In this document: in pieces, positions 8,841 through 16,920 of the stretch
How the letters are laid out: the number at the start of each line of letters is the position of its first letter
Numbering within the stretch: position 1 is the stretch's first letter
NCBI GenBank assembly: GCA_021795715.1
Contig: JAJYPD010000010.1
Location: forward strand, 1 to 60,679
Source of the DNA: Pseudomonadota bacterium
GTDB lineage: Bacteria; Pseudomonadota; Gammaproteobacteria; Acidiferrobacterales; Acidiferrobacteraceae
DNA length: 60,679 nt
Direction of reading: 5' to 3'
The notes under the pieces: generated by a model
The model's database searches: none
Seen by the model: only the letters and a program-made list of their open reading frames with translations
What the model was told of the DNA's origin: nothing
Translations under genes and position numbers: made by a program

Positions 8841-8900
8841 AGAATCCTGGTCCGGTGTTTCGGGGTGGGGGTGCACATAAGGAGAGTCCGGCACCAGGAA
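8807..8900 (-). ncRNA. Candidate small RNA or leader between argH and algZ
   Basis: On the minus strand an imperfect stem (8898-8888 with 8855-8846, CCTGGT(G)CCGG against CCGGACCAGG, one bulged base) precedes the intrinsic terminator. Together they form a two-hairpin transcript of roughly 95-130 bases in the 289-base gap between divergent algZ and argH. The 5' end is not defined; a poor -35/-10 pair (TTGAGT, 17 bases, TAAGGT) lies just upstream. It may be a free small RNA or an attenuated leader of algZR. No known family is recognised. Confidence 0.35.
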
Positions 8901-9038
8901 CAACACGGCAACCTTAGCCAAACCGGCGGCGGCACTCAATTTATGACCGATGATTGGCGCGCCAGCACGGACAGGCGGCAAGACTTACGCCGGCAAGCAT
9001 CCATCCGGTAAGATGGGGGTTTTGCGGACCAAACCACC

Positions 9039-10439
9039 ATGTCCACTTCCGATAAGGCCTGGAAGGGCCGGTTTAGCGGGCCCACCGACGCCTTCGTCGA
9101 ACATTTCACCGCCTCTGTCGGGTTCGACAGGCGTCTTTATCACCACGATATCCGCGGGTCGAAGGCCCATGCCCAGATGCTGGCGGCAGTCGGCGTCCTG
9201 ACCGGGGACGAGGCGGCGCGGATCTGCGACGGGCTTGCGGCCATCGAGGCGGAAATCGATGCCGGGCAATTCGCATGGTCGGTGGCGCGCGAGGATGTGC
9301 ACATGAACATCGAGGCGGTGCTGACCGAACGCATTGGCGAGACCGGCAAGAAGCTGCACACGGCGCGATCGCGCAATGACCAGGTGGCAACGACCATCCG
9401 GCTGTATCTGCGCGACCAGGTCGATCAGCTGCTTGACCGCCTGCATGCGCTCATGCAGACGCTGGTCGGCATCGCCCGCGCGGAGACGGATACGGTGATG
9501 CCGGGCTTTACGCACCTGCAGGTCGCGCAGCCGGTGACGCTCGGACACCATCTGCTCGCGTGGTTTGAGATGTTCATGCGCGACTACGCCCGCCTGTCCG
9601 ACGCACGGGTCCGCATCAACGTGCTGCCGCTTGGCGCCGGCGCGCTTGCCGGCACGAGCTTCCCGATCGACCGGCATCTCACGGCGCGGCTGCTCGGTTT
9701 TGCGGCGGTGACGGAAAACTCCCTGGACAGCGTCGCGGATCGCGACTTCCTCATCGAGGTCACGGCGGACGCGGCGCTCACCATGGTGCACCTGTCGCGC
9801 ATCGCCGAAGAGCTGATCCTCTGGTCGACACCGCAGTTTGGCTTCATCGAGCTTGCCGACGGCTTTTGCACCGGCTCATCGATCATGCCGCAAAAAAAGA
9901 ATCCGGACGTGCCGGAACTGTTGCGCGGCAAGACCGGCCGCGTCACCGGCCACCTGGTCGCCCTGCTGATGCTGATGAAGGGCCAGCCGCTTGCCTACAA
10001 CAAGGATAACCAGGAGGACAAGGAAGCCTTGTTCGATACGCTCGATACCCTGTCAGATAGTCTGCGGGCGCTCACGGAACTGCTGCCGGCCACCACCTTT
10101 CATCGCGAACGCATGCGCGCGGAGGCCGGCCGCGGCTATGCGACCGCCACGGATCTCGCCGATTATCTCGTCCGGCACGGGATGCCGTTTCGCGACGCCC
10201 ATGAAGCGTCGGGCAAGGCGGTGCGCCTGGCCATGGACCGCGGGGTCGACCTGGCGGCGCTGTCTCTCGATGAACTGCGCCAATGCGCCGCCGTCATCGG
10301 CGAGGACGTGTTTGCCGTTTTGACACTGGACGGCTCGCTCGCCGCCCGCAACCACTTCGGAGGCACCGCACCGACGCAGGTGCAGGCCGCCGTGGAGCGG
10401 GCGGCCGCGCGCCTGCGGGCCTTAAAACAGGTTGAATAG
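9039..10439 (+). CDS. argH: Argininosuccinate lyase
   Basis: The last step of arginine synthesis: argininosuccinate to arginine and fumarate. At 466 residues it has normal family length. Fumarase/aspartase superfamily signatures are present: HTARSRNDQ (107-115), PGFTHLQ around H159, and [12 protein letters not shown] (279-290) on the catalytic flexible loop. The N-terminal [28 protein letters not shown] is typical. The start ATG 9039 is followed directly by the conserved N-terminus. It is divergent from algZR, an arrangement shared with Pseudomonas. The 3' end overlaps a convergent small gene by 18 bases. Confidence 0.97.
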   Translation: MSTSDKAWKGRFSGPTDAFVEHFTASVGFDRRLYHHDIRGSKAHAQMLAAVGVLTGDEAARICDGLAAIEAEIDAGQFAWSVAREDVHMNIEAVLTERIGETGKKLHTARSRNDQVATTIRLYLRDQVDQLLDRLHALMQTLVGIARAETDTVMPGFTHLQVAQPVTLGHHLLAWFEMFMRDYARLSDARVRINVLPLGAGALAGTSFPIDRHLTARLLGFAAVTENSLDSVADRDFLIEVTADAALTMVHLSRIAEELILWSTPQFGFIELADGFCTGSSIMPQKKNPDVPELLRGKTGRVTGHLVALLMLMKGQPLAYNKDNQEDKEALFDTLDTLSDSLRALTELLPATTFHRERMRAEAGRGYATATDLADYLVRHGMPFRDAHEASGKAVRLAMDRGVDLAALSLDELRQCAAVIGEDVFAVLTLDGSLAARNHFGGTAPTQVQAAVERAAARLRALKQVE

Positions 10440-10814
10440 GTCGTTGACGAGGTCGTCTGCCACGGCAAAGCCCGCGCCCATGCCCAGACCGCTGGTGAGC
10501 GCGCCCATGAAGCCGCCGCCGCTGGCCTGATTGGCCCAACCGGTGGGCTGGACGGTCGGGGCGGGGTGTGTCGCCATCTCGTTTTCCAGACGCCCGATGT
10601 AGTCGGCCATCTGGCTGATCAGCAGGGTCGTCTGCTGGGTCTGCGCCTGGATGGCCATTGCCATCTCGCGCAGATCCATGGCCCATTCGCGGCCGGTGGT
10701 GGCATCGGGCGCCGCTGCACTCAGCTTTTGGGCAAGCGCCTGGACCTTCTGCATGACGAGCTGCGACTGCTGCTGGACCTGTGTCAACTGGCCTTGTGCC
10801 TGCTGGTAATCCAT
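10422..10814 (-). CDS. Gln-rich coiled-coil protein with Gly-rich C-terminus
   Basis: 130 residues in two parts. Residues 1-~85 are a Gln-rich amphipathic coiled coil ([20 protein letters not shown]). Residues ~95-130 are Gly/Ala-rich ending in hydrophobic-acidic [18 protein letters not shown]. The architecture resembles small DUF2076-type proteins, but the match is loose. There is no signal peptide. A clean AGGAG site precedes ATG 10814. The last 18 bases overlap the end of argH on the opposite strand. Function unknown. Confidence 0.75.
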   Translation of the reverse strand: MDYQQAQGQLTQVQQQSQLVMQKVQALAQKLSAAAPDATTGREWAMDLREMAMAIQAQTQQTTLLISQMADYIGRLENEMATHPAPTVQPTGWANQASGGGFMGALTSGLGMGAGFAVADDLVNDLFNLF

Positions 10815-11008
10815 AAAAAGTCTCCTGAATACGTTCAGTTCGGCAGGTTAAGACCGCATCGCGCGCCATTTGTTGCGGGGATGCGGACAGGACCTGGCAC
10901 TCTACCAACAAACGGGGGGCACGCCAAATGAACGGCCGGCCGGCGCGTGCGCCCGTGTGGTACAGTCAGGGCCTGTGCCAGGCCAGAAGAGGGCGATGGG
11001 GGGGTGGA

Positions 11009-11359
11009 ATGTCGGGTCTGAACGATTTACGCGAACAATTGGCGGAATTTGCGCGGGAGCGGGACTGGGAGCAGTACCATTCCCCGAAGAATCTGGCCAT
11101 GGCGCTGGTGGTCGAGGCAGGCGAGCTCGTCGAGCAGCTGCAGTGGCTGACGGAGGCGCAAAGCTATGAACTGTCCGGCGCCCAGCATCAGGCGGTGAGC
11201 GAAGAGGCGGCCGACGTCCTGCTCTATCTGATCCGCTTTGCCGACCGCGCCGGCATCGACCTCGAACGCGCTGCGCGGGAGAAGATCGCCAAAAATGCGC
11301 TGAAATACCCAGCGAGCAAGGTGCGCGGCAGCGCCCGCAAATACACGGATTACGAGTGA
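11009..11359 (+). CDS. MazG-like nucleotide pyrophosphohydrolase (RS21-C6/dCTPase type)
   Basis: A 116-residue all-alpha NTP pyrophosphohydrolase. The metal-binding pattern is ExxE (E36, E39) and ExxD (E66, D69) in LVVEAGELVEQLQW and SEEAADVLLYL. These enzymes hydrolyse non-canonical or excess nucleoside triphosphates to monophosphates. ATG 11009 begins the conserved LNDLREQLAEFARERDWEQYH block; in-frame codons upstream add a non-conserved tail. Its stop overlaps the GTG start of rlmJ by 4 bases, so the two are coupled. Confidence 0.85.
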   Translation: MSGLNDLREQLAEFARERDWEQYHSPKNLAMALVVEAGELVEQLQWLTEAQSYELSGAQHQAVSEEAADVLLYLIRFADRAGIDLERAAREKIAKNALKYPASKVRGSARKYTDYE

Positions 11360-12195
11360 ACTATCAGCACGGTTTTCATGCCGGTTCGGCGGCGGATGTC
11401 CTAAAGCACGTGGTGCTCACCTTCTGTCTGGAGCGCCTGATGGAAAAGGCAAGGCCCCTCTTTGTGCTGGACACCCACGCAGGCGACGGCCTCTACCGCA
11501 TCGCCAGCGCACCCGAGGCGCAGGAGGGCATCTTGCGCCTGTGGCCCGAACGGCACAATTGGCCGGAACTTGCGGCTTATTTCGCCGCGATCGCGCGCCA
11601 CAATGGCACGGCGCTCAAGGTCTATCCGGGCTCTCCCTTGCTCATCAGCAGCCTGTTGCGCAAAGGCGACCGGCTAATCGCCGTCGAACAGGCGCCGCGG
11701 GCGCACGCCGCCTTGCAACAGGTGCTGCGTTCGCCGCAGACGCAGATCTTTCTCGGTAGTGCCTGGCAGGGCCTGAGCGCACTGCTGCCGCCAGCGGAGC
11801 GGCGGGCCCTCATCCTCATCGACCCCCCCTATGAGGCCGCCCGCGAACGGCGCGAACTCGTAGACGGGCTCAAGCAGGCTTTGGTCAAGTTCCGGCAGGG
11901 GGTCTATCTGGTCTGGTATCCGGTCAAGGAGCGGCGCGAGGCCGACCGGTTGCGCAAGGGGCTGGAGGAACAGGGACCGAGTCTCTCGGTGGAGTTGCTG
12001 ACCTTCCCGGCTGACGTGCACAACCGCCTGAACGGGTCGGGCATGGTGATCATCAATCCGCCGTTTGGCGTGGAAAACCGCCTTGGCGAGGTCTTACCGC
12101 GCCTCGCCAAGGCGCTATCACAAGACGGCGTGAGCCGTTATGTGATCCAGTCTAGGGCTGAATCTGCACGTACCCGCGCTGCACGAGCTGAATGA
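11356..12195 (+). CDS. rlmJ: 23S rRNA (adenine2030-N6)-methyltransferase RlmJ
   Basis: RlmJ methylates A2030 of 23S rRNA using SAM. At 279 residues it fits the family. The N-terminus MNYQHGFHAGSAADVLKHVV is diagnostic. The SAM site is DTHAGDGLY (39-47), and the N6-adenine catalytic motif DPPY is at 156-159. It starts with GTG (11356), overlapping the preceding gene. The final 44 bases overlap the end of the convergent dsrE-like gene, so the two transcripts are antisense at their 3' ends. Confidence 0.94.
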   Translation: MNYQHGFHAGSAADVLKHVVLTFCLERLMEKARPLFVLDTHAGDGLYRIASAPEAQEGILRLWPERHNWPELAAYFAAIARHNGTALKVYPGSPLLISSLLRKGDRLIAVEQAPRAHAALQQVLRSPQTQIFLGSAWQGLSALLPPAERRALILIDPPYEAARERRELVDGLKQALVKFRQGVYLVWYPVKERREADRLRKGLEEQGPSLSVELLTFPADVHNRLNGSGMVIINPPFGVENRLGEVLPRLAKALSQDGVSRYVIQSRAESARTRAARAE

Positions 12196-12664
12196 TGCGC
12201 GCAAGCGCGCCGGCATTCACCTTCACATGCGCCAACAGCTGCCGGTTGCCCCAGTGAAAGGCGCGCATCGTCACGCCGCAGGCCTCGATGTCGACCCCCT
12301 TGCGGATCAGATTTTCGATCTGTCCCGCATAAGGGTTGCCGGTGCGCACATGCATGAAGCGGTCATAGGCCTTGTTGTTCAGGACCATATAGCCGGCCGC
12401 TCCCTGAAAGATCCCATCGATCTTCCAGTGCGTGTGGTCGCCATTGAACTTGGCCACCATCATGCGCATCTGCGACAGACCGACCGGTTCGCGGGTGCGC
12501 CCAACGAAGGCCAGGTGATCCATGTTGAAGACCACCTTGGCCTGCTTCAACACCACCGGCACCTGAATATGCAGCGTATGCCAGTGCGCGAATCCGCCGG
12601 CGGCCTGCGCCTGAACGGCGAAGGCCGTCAAGGCGCCCGCCAGTAACCAGTGACTCGATCTCAT
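12152..12664 (-). CDS. Secreted DsrE-fold protein (copy 1)
   Basis: 170 residues with a Sec signal peptide (cleavage likely after AVQAQA, about residue 21), so periplasmic. The body fits the DsrE/DsrF-like fold: LHIQVPVVLKQAKVVFNMDHLA, then a helix/strand pattern and the hallmark Cys129 in GVDIEACGVTM. Cytoplasmic DsrE proteins carry persulfides in sulfur oxidation; secreted versions are poorly characterised. It is the last gene of the minus-strand cluster thioredoxin-DsrE-porin-DsrE, 18 bases after the porin, and overlaps the 3' end of rlmJ. Confidence 0.8.
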   Translation of the reverse strand: MRSSHWLLAGALTAFAVQAQAAGGFAHWHTLHIQVPVVLKQAKVVFNMDHLAFVGRTREPVGLSQMRMMVAKFNGDHTHWKIDGIFQGAAGYMVLNNKAYDRFMHVRTGNPYAGQIENLIRKGVDIEACGVTMRAFHWGNRQLLAHVKVNAGALARIIQLVQRGYVQIQP

Positions 12665-12682
12665 AGGGCTCCTTGTGCAGGT

Positions 12683-14095
12683 TTAGAACATCAGCGTCGT
12701 TTGCAGCGAAATGACGTTGTCCATCGAGTTGGCGATGGGGTCGGCATTGGGGCCCGCGGCCTTCGGGTAGGGCACGATCAGGCGGTTGACAGCGTAATTC
12801 AATGTCACGCGCGCCATGGGCGAGAACCAGTACTGCATGCCAAACGTCCAGGTCTTGAAGATGCGCTCGTTGGCCGGGCTGTTGATCAGCCGGTTGTACT
12901 GGTCATAGCGCACTTCGAGCTGCACATTCCGGGTCGCGAACACACCGCCTTGCAGATACCAGCCATCGGCTTCGTTGTTGTGGCCGGGGTAGATCGAGCC
13001 CGTGCACAACGGATTGCCCGTCACGCCGGCACCACACGTGGCGCCGCCTGGCGGCACACCGAACGCCGCCGGCACCAGGATCCAGCCGTTGCCCCGCATC
13101 CATTCGCCGGTCGCCGACATCGCGCCGGGGGTCATGAAGCTGCTGCGGAACTGGGCGCCGGCACCGAACCGCTCATAGGTGTAGTTCTGGCTCGAATAGC
13201 CGGTGGCCGTCGGGGTGGTGGTGGTCGCGGTGCTCACATTGAGCCGCCCATGTCCGACATGGCCCCACAGCCAGGCTGTCACACCGGCCTGATGCGGCCC
13301 TTTGCTGTGATGGAAGATGTAGGATTCCTGGACGCGCGCGTAGTAGCTTGGCTGACTCGCGGTCTGCGTGCCGTTGATGGGCGCGCCGTTGCCGACCATG
13401 CCGGCATAGGTGAACTGCCAGGGACCGTTGTTGAACCAGTCGAACACCTGTACACCGATGTCGCGCTCGACGTCGTTTTCCGCGACGTTGGCCGCATAGC
13501 CGCCGGCACCACCCTTCAGCGGACCGTCCACATAGACATTGCCGTTTGCGAATTCATTGAACAACAGCTGCTGGGTGACGGTGGTGAAGTTGACATAGTC
13601 CATCGCCGGTATGCCCATCATCATTTCTTCGGCACCAGGCGCCTTGAACAAACCGACGCGGACGCGGGCGCCCGGGATCTGGTTGAAGGTCACCGACGCA
13701 TCCGTCAGACGCACCACCGAGCCGCCCGGCACCTGGGTGGCGCCGTTGTTGCCAAACTCCGCCATGATGAAATAATCGATCTTGTTGCTGATCGGCAAAA
13801 CCGTGCCGCGCACGGCGATGCGCGCGCGCATGATCTCGAAGCTCGAACTGGAGGTGTGCTGGGGCGCCACCAGATTGAAGTTCGGCGCCGTGCCGTTAAA
13901 GGGTGCACCCGCGGCGGTAAGACCCGATACCGTCGACCCCCCGGTCGAAAAGTAGGTCGGCTGGATGAATCCAAACACCTTGTAAAGCGGTGCCGTGCCG
14001 TTTGGCTCCGTGCCCTGCAGCTGGAACCAGTTGGTGGCATGGGCCGTGCCCATGCAGGCCACCGCGACGGCGGCGGCCAACAGTGACTTCTTCAT
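12683..14095 (-). CDS. Outer membrane porin
   Basis: A 470-residue beta-barrel with an N-terminal signal peptide (MKKSLLAAAVAVACMGTAHA), an aromatic-rich repeated strand pattern, and a terminal Phe (SLQTTLMF) as required for BAM-dependent insertion. Strand composition resembles phosphate-selective porin O/P or related long porins; specificity is not readable. It has its own promoter and a strong AGGAGG site before ATG 14095, so it is probably abundant. Its place between two secreted DsrE genes suggests a role in handling sulfur or another inorganic substrate at the cell surface, which is inference. Confidence 0.85.
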   Translation of the reverse strand: MKKSLLAAAVAVACMGTAHATNWFQLQGTEPNGTAPLYKVFGFIQPTYFSTGGSTVSGLTAAGAPFNGTAPNFNLVAPQHTSSSSFEIMRARIAVRGTVLPISNKIDYFIMAEFGNNGATQVPGGSVVRLTDASVTFNQIPGARVRVGLFKAPGAEEMMMGIPAMDYVNFTTVTQQLLFNEFANGNVYVDGPLKGGAGGYAANVAENDVERDIGVQVFDWFNNGPWQFTYAGMVGNGAPINGTQTASQPSYYARVQESYIFHHSKGPHQAGVTAWLWGHVGHGRLNVSTATTTTPTATGYSSQNYTYERFGAGAQFRSSFMTPGAMSATGEWMRGNGWILVPAAFGVPPGGATCGAGVTGNPLCTGSIYPGHNNEADGWYLQGGVFATRNVQLEVRYDQYNRLINSPANERIFKTWTFGMQYWFSPMARVTLNYAVNRLIVPYPKAAGPNADPIANSMDNVISLQTTLMF

Positions 14096-14137
14096 GAAAC
14101 CTTCCTCCTCGGAAATATGTCTTTTTGTGCTCGTTCT

Positions 14138-14166
14138 TTTATAGTTTCTGCATCACCTGCCCGCAA
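14138..14166 (-). promoter_or_regulatory. Candidate sigma70 promoter of the porin
   Basis: On the minus strand: TTGCGG (14166-14161), 17-base spacer, TATAAA (14143-14138), then a strong AGGAGG site before the porin ATG. The -10 box is near consensus, the -35 box weak. The surrounding stretch is AT-rich compared with the window. Confidence 0.5.
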
Positions 14167-14179
14167 GCATGATGATGGC

Positions 14180-14626
14180 TCAGGGACGGATATAATTCCA
14201 ACCTTCGCTTTCCCGGCGCATGATTTCCACCACGCCACCCGGCACCACGTGCGCCACGGGGTTCAGGTCCGCCTTGGTCAGATGCATCTTCATCATGGTG
14301 TTATGACAGGCGGCAAATTCGACGCCCTGCGCATGCAGGCTCCGAATCGTCGCCCCATTCACGTTGTGTTTCAATAGCAACCGCAGGCCCGGACCAAAGG
14401 CGACGATCTCCACCTGGACCTTGTCCGGCCCGAAGTAGTTCAGAACATTGCCGGCATTGGACAAAACCAGGGTCTGGGCCGCGGCGGAACCATTGCTGAT
14501 CTGAAAGACGACATGATGGGTGGCGAAGGCATGCGACACCAGCCGGGCAAAGCCCGGGGCCGCGAACATCCAGAGGCTCAGGGCGAAACCGGCCATGAGC
14601 CGGGCGTGAAGCAAGGGTTTTTTCAT
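14180..14626 (-). CDS. Secreted DsrE-fold protein (copy 2)
   Basis: 148 residues with a signal peptide (KPLLHARLMAGFALSLWMFAAPGFA, cleavage near residue 28). The mature part shows the DsrE-like pattern: HHVVFQISNGSAAAQTLVLSNAGNVLNYF, VQVEIVAFGPGL and the conserved Cys107 in GVEFAACHNTMM. It aligns with copy 1 around the Cys but is otherwise divergent. ATG 14626 follows AGGAG and overlaps the stop of the thioredoxin-like gene (ATGA). The pair probably shares one transcript, with the porin and the other DsrE gene downstream. Confidence 0.82.
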   Translation of the reverse strand: MKKPLLHARLMAGFALSLWMFAAPGFARLVSHAFATHHVVFQISNGSAAAQTLVLSNAGNVLNYFGPDKVQVEIVAFGPGLRLLLKHNVNGATIRSLHAQGVEFAACHNTMMKMHLTKADLNPVAHVVPGGVVEIMRRESEGWNYIRP

Positions 14627-15141
14627 GAGTGTTCTCCTTTTGTGGTGTATGAAGGGTGTCGCGCCGGCGGACCGGCCGGCAATTGGGCGCATGCGCGCAT
14701 CGCCTTGTGGAGGGCCGCCGAGAGATAGGCAGAATAAAAGTCGGGTGTCGAAAGGCCAAGAAGGGAATGTGCCACCTCGCGCCCGCGGCCATCGAAAAAC
14801 CGGATATCGGGCACGAGGCGGATGTGATAGCGGGCGGCGAATCCGGCTTCGGTGGTGCGCGCCCCCGTGAAGTTGACAAGCGCCTTGTGACTGTCGATGT
14901 AGACGCTGCGAAAGAGAATGTGCCGGTATTGCGGCTCCTGCGCCGCCGGATCCAGAAACTCGCGCGCCACCACCTCGCAGTAGCGGCAGGTGTGCGAACG
15001 AAAGAGGATGACGATCGGCGTGTGGCGCGCAAGCGCCGCAGCTCCCAGCCGGTGGAGATTGACGGCCCTCGGCAGGGCCTGCGCCGGACGCAAAGCGCAG
15101 GCGAACAGGACCAGCGCCGCCAGCATTTGCGTCAGCGCCAT
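14623..15141 (-). CDS. Secreted thioredoxin-like protein (SoxW/DsbD-gamma type)
   Basis: 172 residues with an N-terminal signal (MALTQMLAALVLFACALRPAQA). The thioredoxin-fold domain has an active site CRYC (52-55) in ILFRSHTCRYCEVV and a Val-cis-Pro pair near 110-111. The motif resembles periplasmic reductants of SoxW type rather than cytoplasmic thioredoxin (CGPC). ATG 15141 is preceded by AAAAGG; a TTG start at 15174 would place charged residues before the signal and is less likely. First gene of the DsrE/porin cluster, divergent from hemC by 48 bases. It may reduce the DsrE cysteines (inference). Confidence 0.8.
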   Translation of the reverse strand: MALTQMLAALVLFACALRPAQALPRAVNLHRLGAAALARHTPIVILFRSHTCRYCEVVAREFLDPAAQEPQYRHILFRSVYIDSHKALVNFTGARTTEAGFAARYHIRLVPDIRFFDGRGREVAHSLLGLSTPDFYSAYLSAALHKAMRACAQLPAGPPARHPSYTTKGEHS

Positions 15142-15189
15142 CAACCTTTTACGATTACGCCCCTCAAACCTCAATAGCCGGGCCCCCCT

Positions 15190-16119
15190 TTGACGACCCT
15201 ATACCTCGGCACCCGCAAGAGCGCGCTGGCCCTGTGGCAGGCCAATCATGTGCGCGAACGCCTGCTCGCTTGTCATCGCGATCTGACCATTACCCTCGTG
15301 CCGATGACCACGGAAGGGGACCGGCGTCTGGGCGGGCCGCTCGTCGAGACCGGCGGCAAAGCCCTGTTCACGAAGGAGCTGGAACAGGGTCTGCTAGAGA
15401 GACGCATCGACCTGGCCGTTCATTCCATGAAAGACGTGGTCGCGGAGCTGCCGGCCGGCCTGGTTATCGCCGCAATCCTCGAACGCGAAGACCCGCGCGA
15501 TGCGCTCATCGCCGGTCCCGGCGCCACATTGGCCGCACTGCCGGCCGGCCTGCGCGTCGGCACCGAGAGCCTGCGGCGGCGCGCACAGATCCAGGCCGTG
15601 CGCCCGGATCTGCAGCTTGCGGGGTTGCGGGGCAACGTAAACAGCCGCCTGGCGCGGTTCGACCGGGGCGAATACGGCGCCCTCATTCTCGCCGCCGCCG
15701 GCCTGAAGCGGCTCGGCTTCACCGACCGCATCAGTTCCTACCTGGAGCCAGACATCAGCCTGCCGGCCGCCGCCCAGGGGGCCATCGGCATCGAATGCCG
15801 CGCCCATGACGACGCGACGCAGGCCTATGTCACCGCCCTTCACCACCCCGACACCGCCGTGTGCGTACAGGCCGAGCGGATCGTAAATGCCGTACTGGCC
15901 GGCGGCTGCCGTCTCCCCATCGGCGCCTTTGCCACACTCGAGGGCCCGGACATCCGCATCCGCGGCCTCGTCGGTGAACCGGATGGCCGCCACCTGCTGC
16001 GGGCCGAACGCCGGGGTGAGCGTGGCGCGGCGGCAAGCCTCGCCCGCGCAGTCGCCGAAGATCTGCTCCATCAGGGCGCCGGCCGCATCATCGATGCCCT
16101 GCGGAACAGTGCGCCATGA
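15190..16119 (+). CDS. hemC: Porphobilinogen deaminase (hydroxymethylbilane synthase)
   Basis: Polymerises four porphobilinogens into hydroxymethylbilane for heme and siroheme. 309 residues. D82 in HSMKD is the catalytic Asp, and Cys240 in GGCRLPIG binds the dipyrromethane cofactor. The start is TTG at 15190: the in-frame TAG at 15175 leaves no ATG or GTG before the conserved TLYLGTRKSALALWQA, so the weak start is forced. No convincing ribosome-binding site is seen, suggesting modest translation. First gene of hemC-hemD-hemX-hemY. Confidence 0.96.
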   Translation: MTTLYLGTRKSALALWQANHVRERLLACHRDLTITLVPMTTEGDRRLGGPLVETGGKALFTKELEQGLLERRIDLAVHSMKDVVAELPAGLVIAAILEREDPRDALIAGPGATLAALPAGLRVGTESLRRRAQIQAVRPDLQLAGLRGNVNSRLARFDRGEYGALILAAAGLKRLGFTDRISSYLEPDISLPAAAQGAIGIECRAHDDATQAYVTALHHPDTAVCVQAERIVNAVLAGGCRLPIGAFATLEGPDIRIRGLVGEPDGRHLLRAERRGERGAAASLARAVAEDLLHQGAGRIIDALRNSAP

Positions 16120-16901
16120 GGCTTGACGGATTGCGCGTACTGGTGACGCGGCCGGCCGAACAGGCACCGGCGCTTCTTGCGCGGCTGACCGAGGAGGGGG
16201 CGCATCCGCTCCATTTCGCGGCCATCGAGATCCTCGACCCCCACAACCGCCAAGCGCTGCTCGACGCGATCGGGCGCCTGGCCGACTTCCACTGGGTGAT
16301 TTTTGTCAGCCCCAATGCCGTCCATCGGGCCATGGCCCTCTGGCGGGCCCGCGAGGAGACGTGGCCAGCCCACGTCCGCATCGCCTGCATCGGCCGCGGC
16401 AGCGCGCGCGAACTGCAGCGCTTTGGGATCCAGGATGCACTGGCGCCCACCGGACGGTTCGATAGTGAATCCTTACTGCTGCTGCCGCCGCTGCAGGCGG
16501 TGGACGGTCAGAAAATCCTCATCTTTCGGGGCGAAGGCGGACGGGAACTCCTCGGTGACACCCTGGAGACGCGGGGCGCGCAGGTCACCTACGCCGACTG
16601 CTACCGGCGCGCAGCGCCCACGGCGGATGTCGCGGCCTTGCTGCGGACCTGGGCGCGCACCGGCGTTGACATCGTCGTCGTGACAAGTGTCGAGGCACTT
16701 CGTAATCTCTATGAGGCACTGGGGCAGGTCGGCCAGCGCTGGCTCGCCAGGACGCCGCTGCTTCTGAGTAGCGAACGCATTCGCGCCGCCGCCGCCGATC
16801 TCGGTCTGGAGGGCGCAACCGTACTGGCCGCCAACGCCACGGACGATGCGCTCCTCGAGGCCTTGCGCACCTGGCGTGCACAAACGGCACCCGACAACTA
16901 G
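16116..16901 (+). CDS. hemD: Uroporphyrinogen-III synthase
   Basis: Cyclises hydroxymethylbilane to uroporphyrinogen III. 261 residues in two similar alpha/beta lobes, with the family pattern LRVLVTRPAEQAPALLARLTEEGAHPLHFAAIEI and, later, GGRELLGDTLETRGAQVTYADCYRR and VVVTSVEAL. HemD is poorly conserved in sequence, but position after hemC (ATGA overlap) and before hemX makes the call safe. Nineteen bases separate it from hemX. Confidence 0.93.
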   Translation: MRLDGLRVLVTRPAEQAPALLARLTEEGAHPLHFAAIEILDPHNRQALLDAIGRLADFHWVIFVSPNAVHRAMALWRAREETWPAHVRIACIGRGSARELQRFGIQDALAPTGRFDSESLLLLPPLQAVDGQKILIFRGEGGRELLGDTLETRGAQVTYADCYRRAAPTADVAALLRTWARTGVDIVVVTSVEALRNLYEALGQVGQRWLARTPLLLSSERIRAAAADLGLEGATVLAANATDDALLEALRTWRAQTAPDN

Positions 16902-16920
16902 ACTCCACAGACAGGCTGAT

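Noticed and set aside
8801-8878. 25-codon minus-strand open frame running through the terminator before algZ
   Set aside because: No ribosome-binding site, and its last codons are the terminator stem and U-tract; more likely part of a non-coding transcript.
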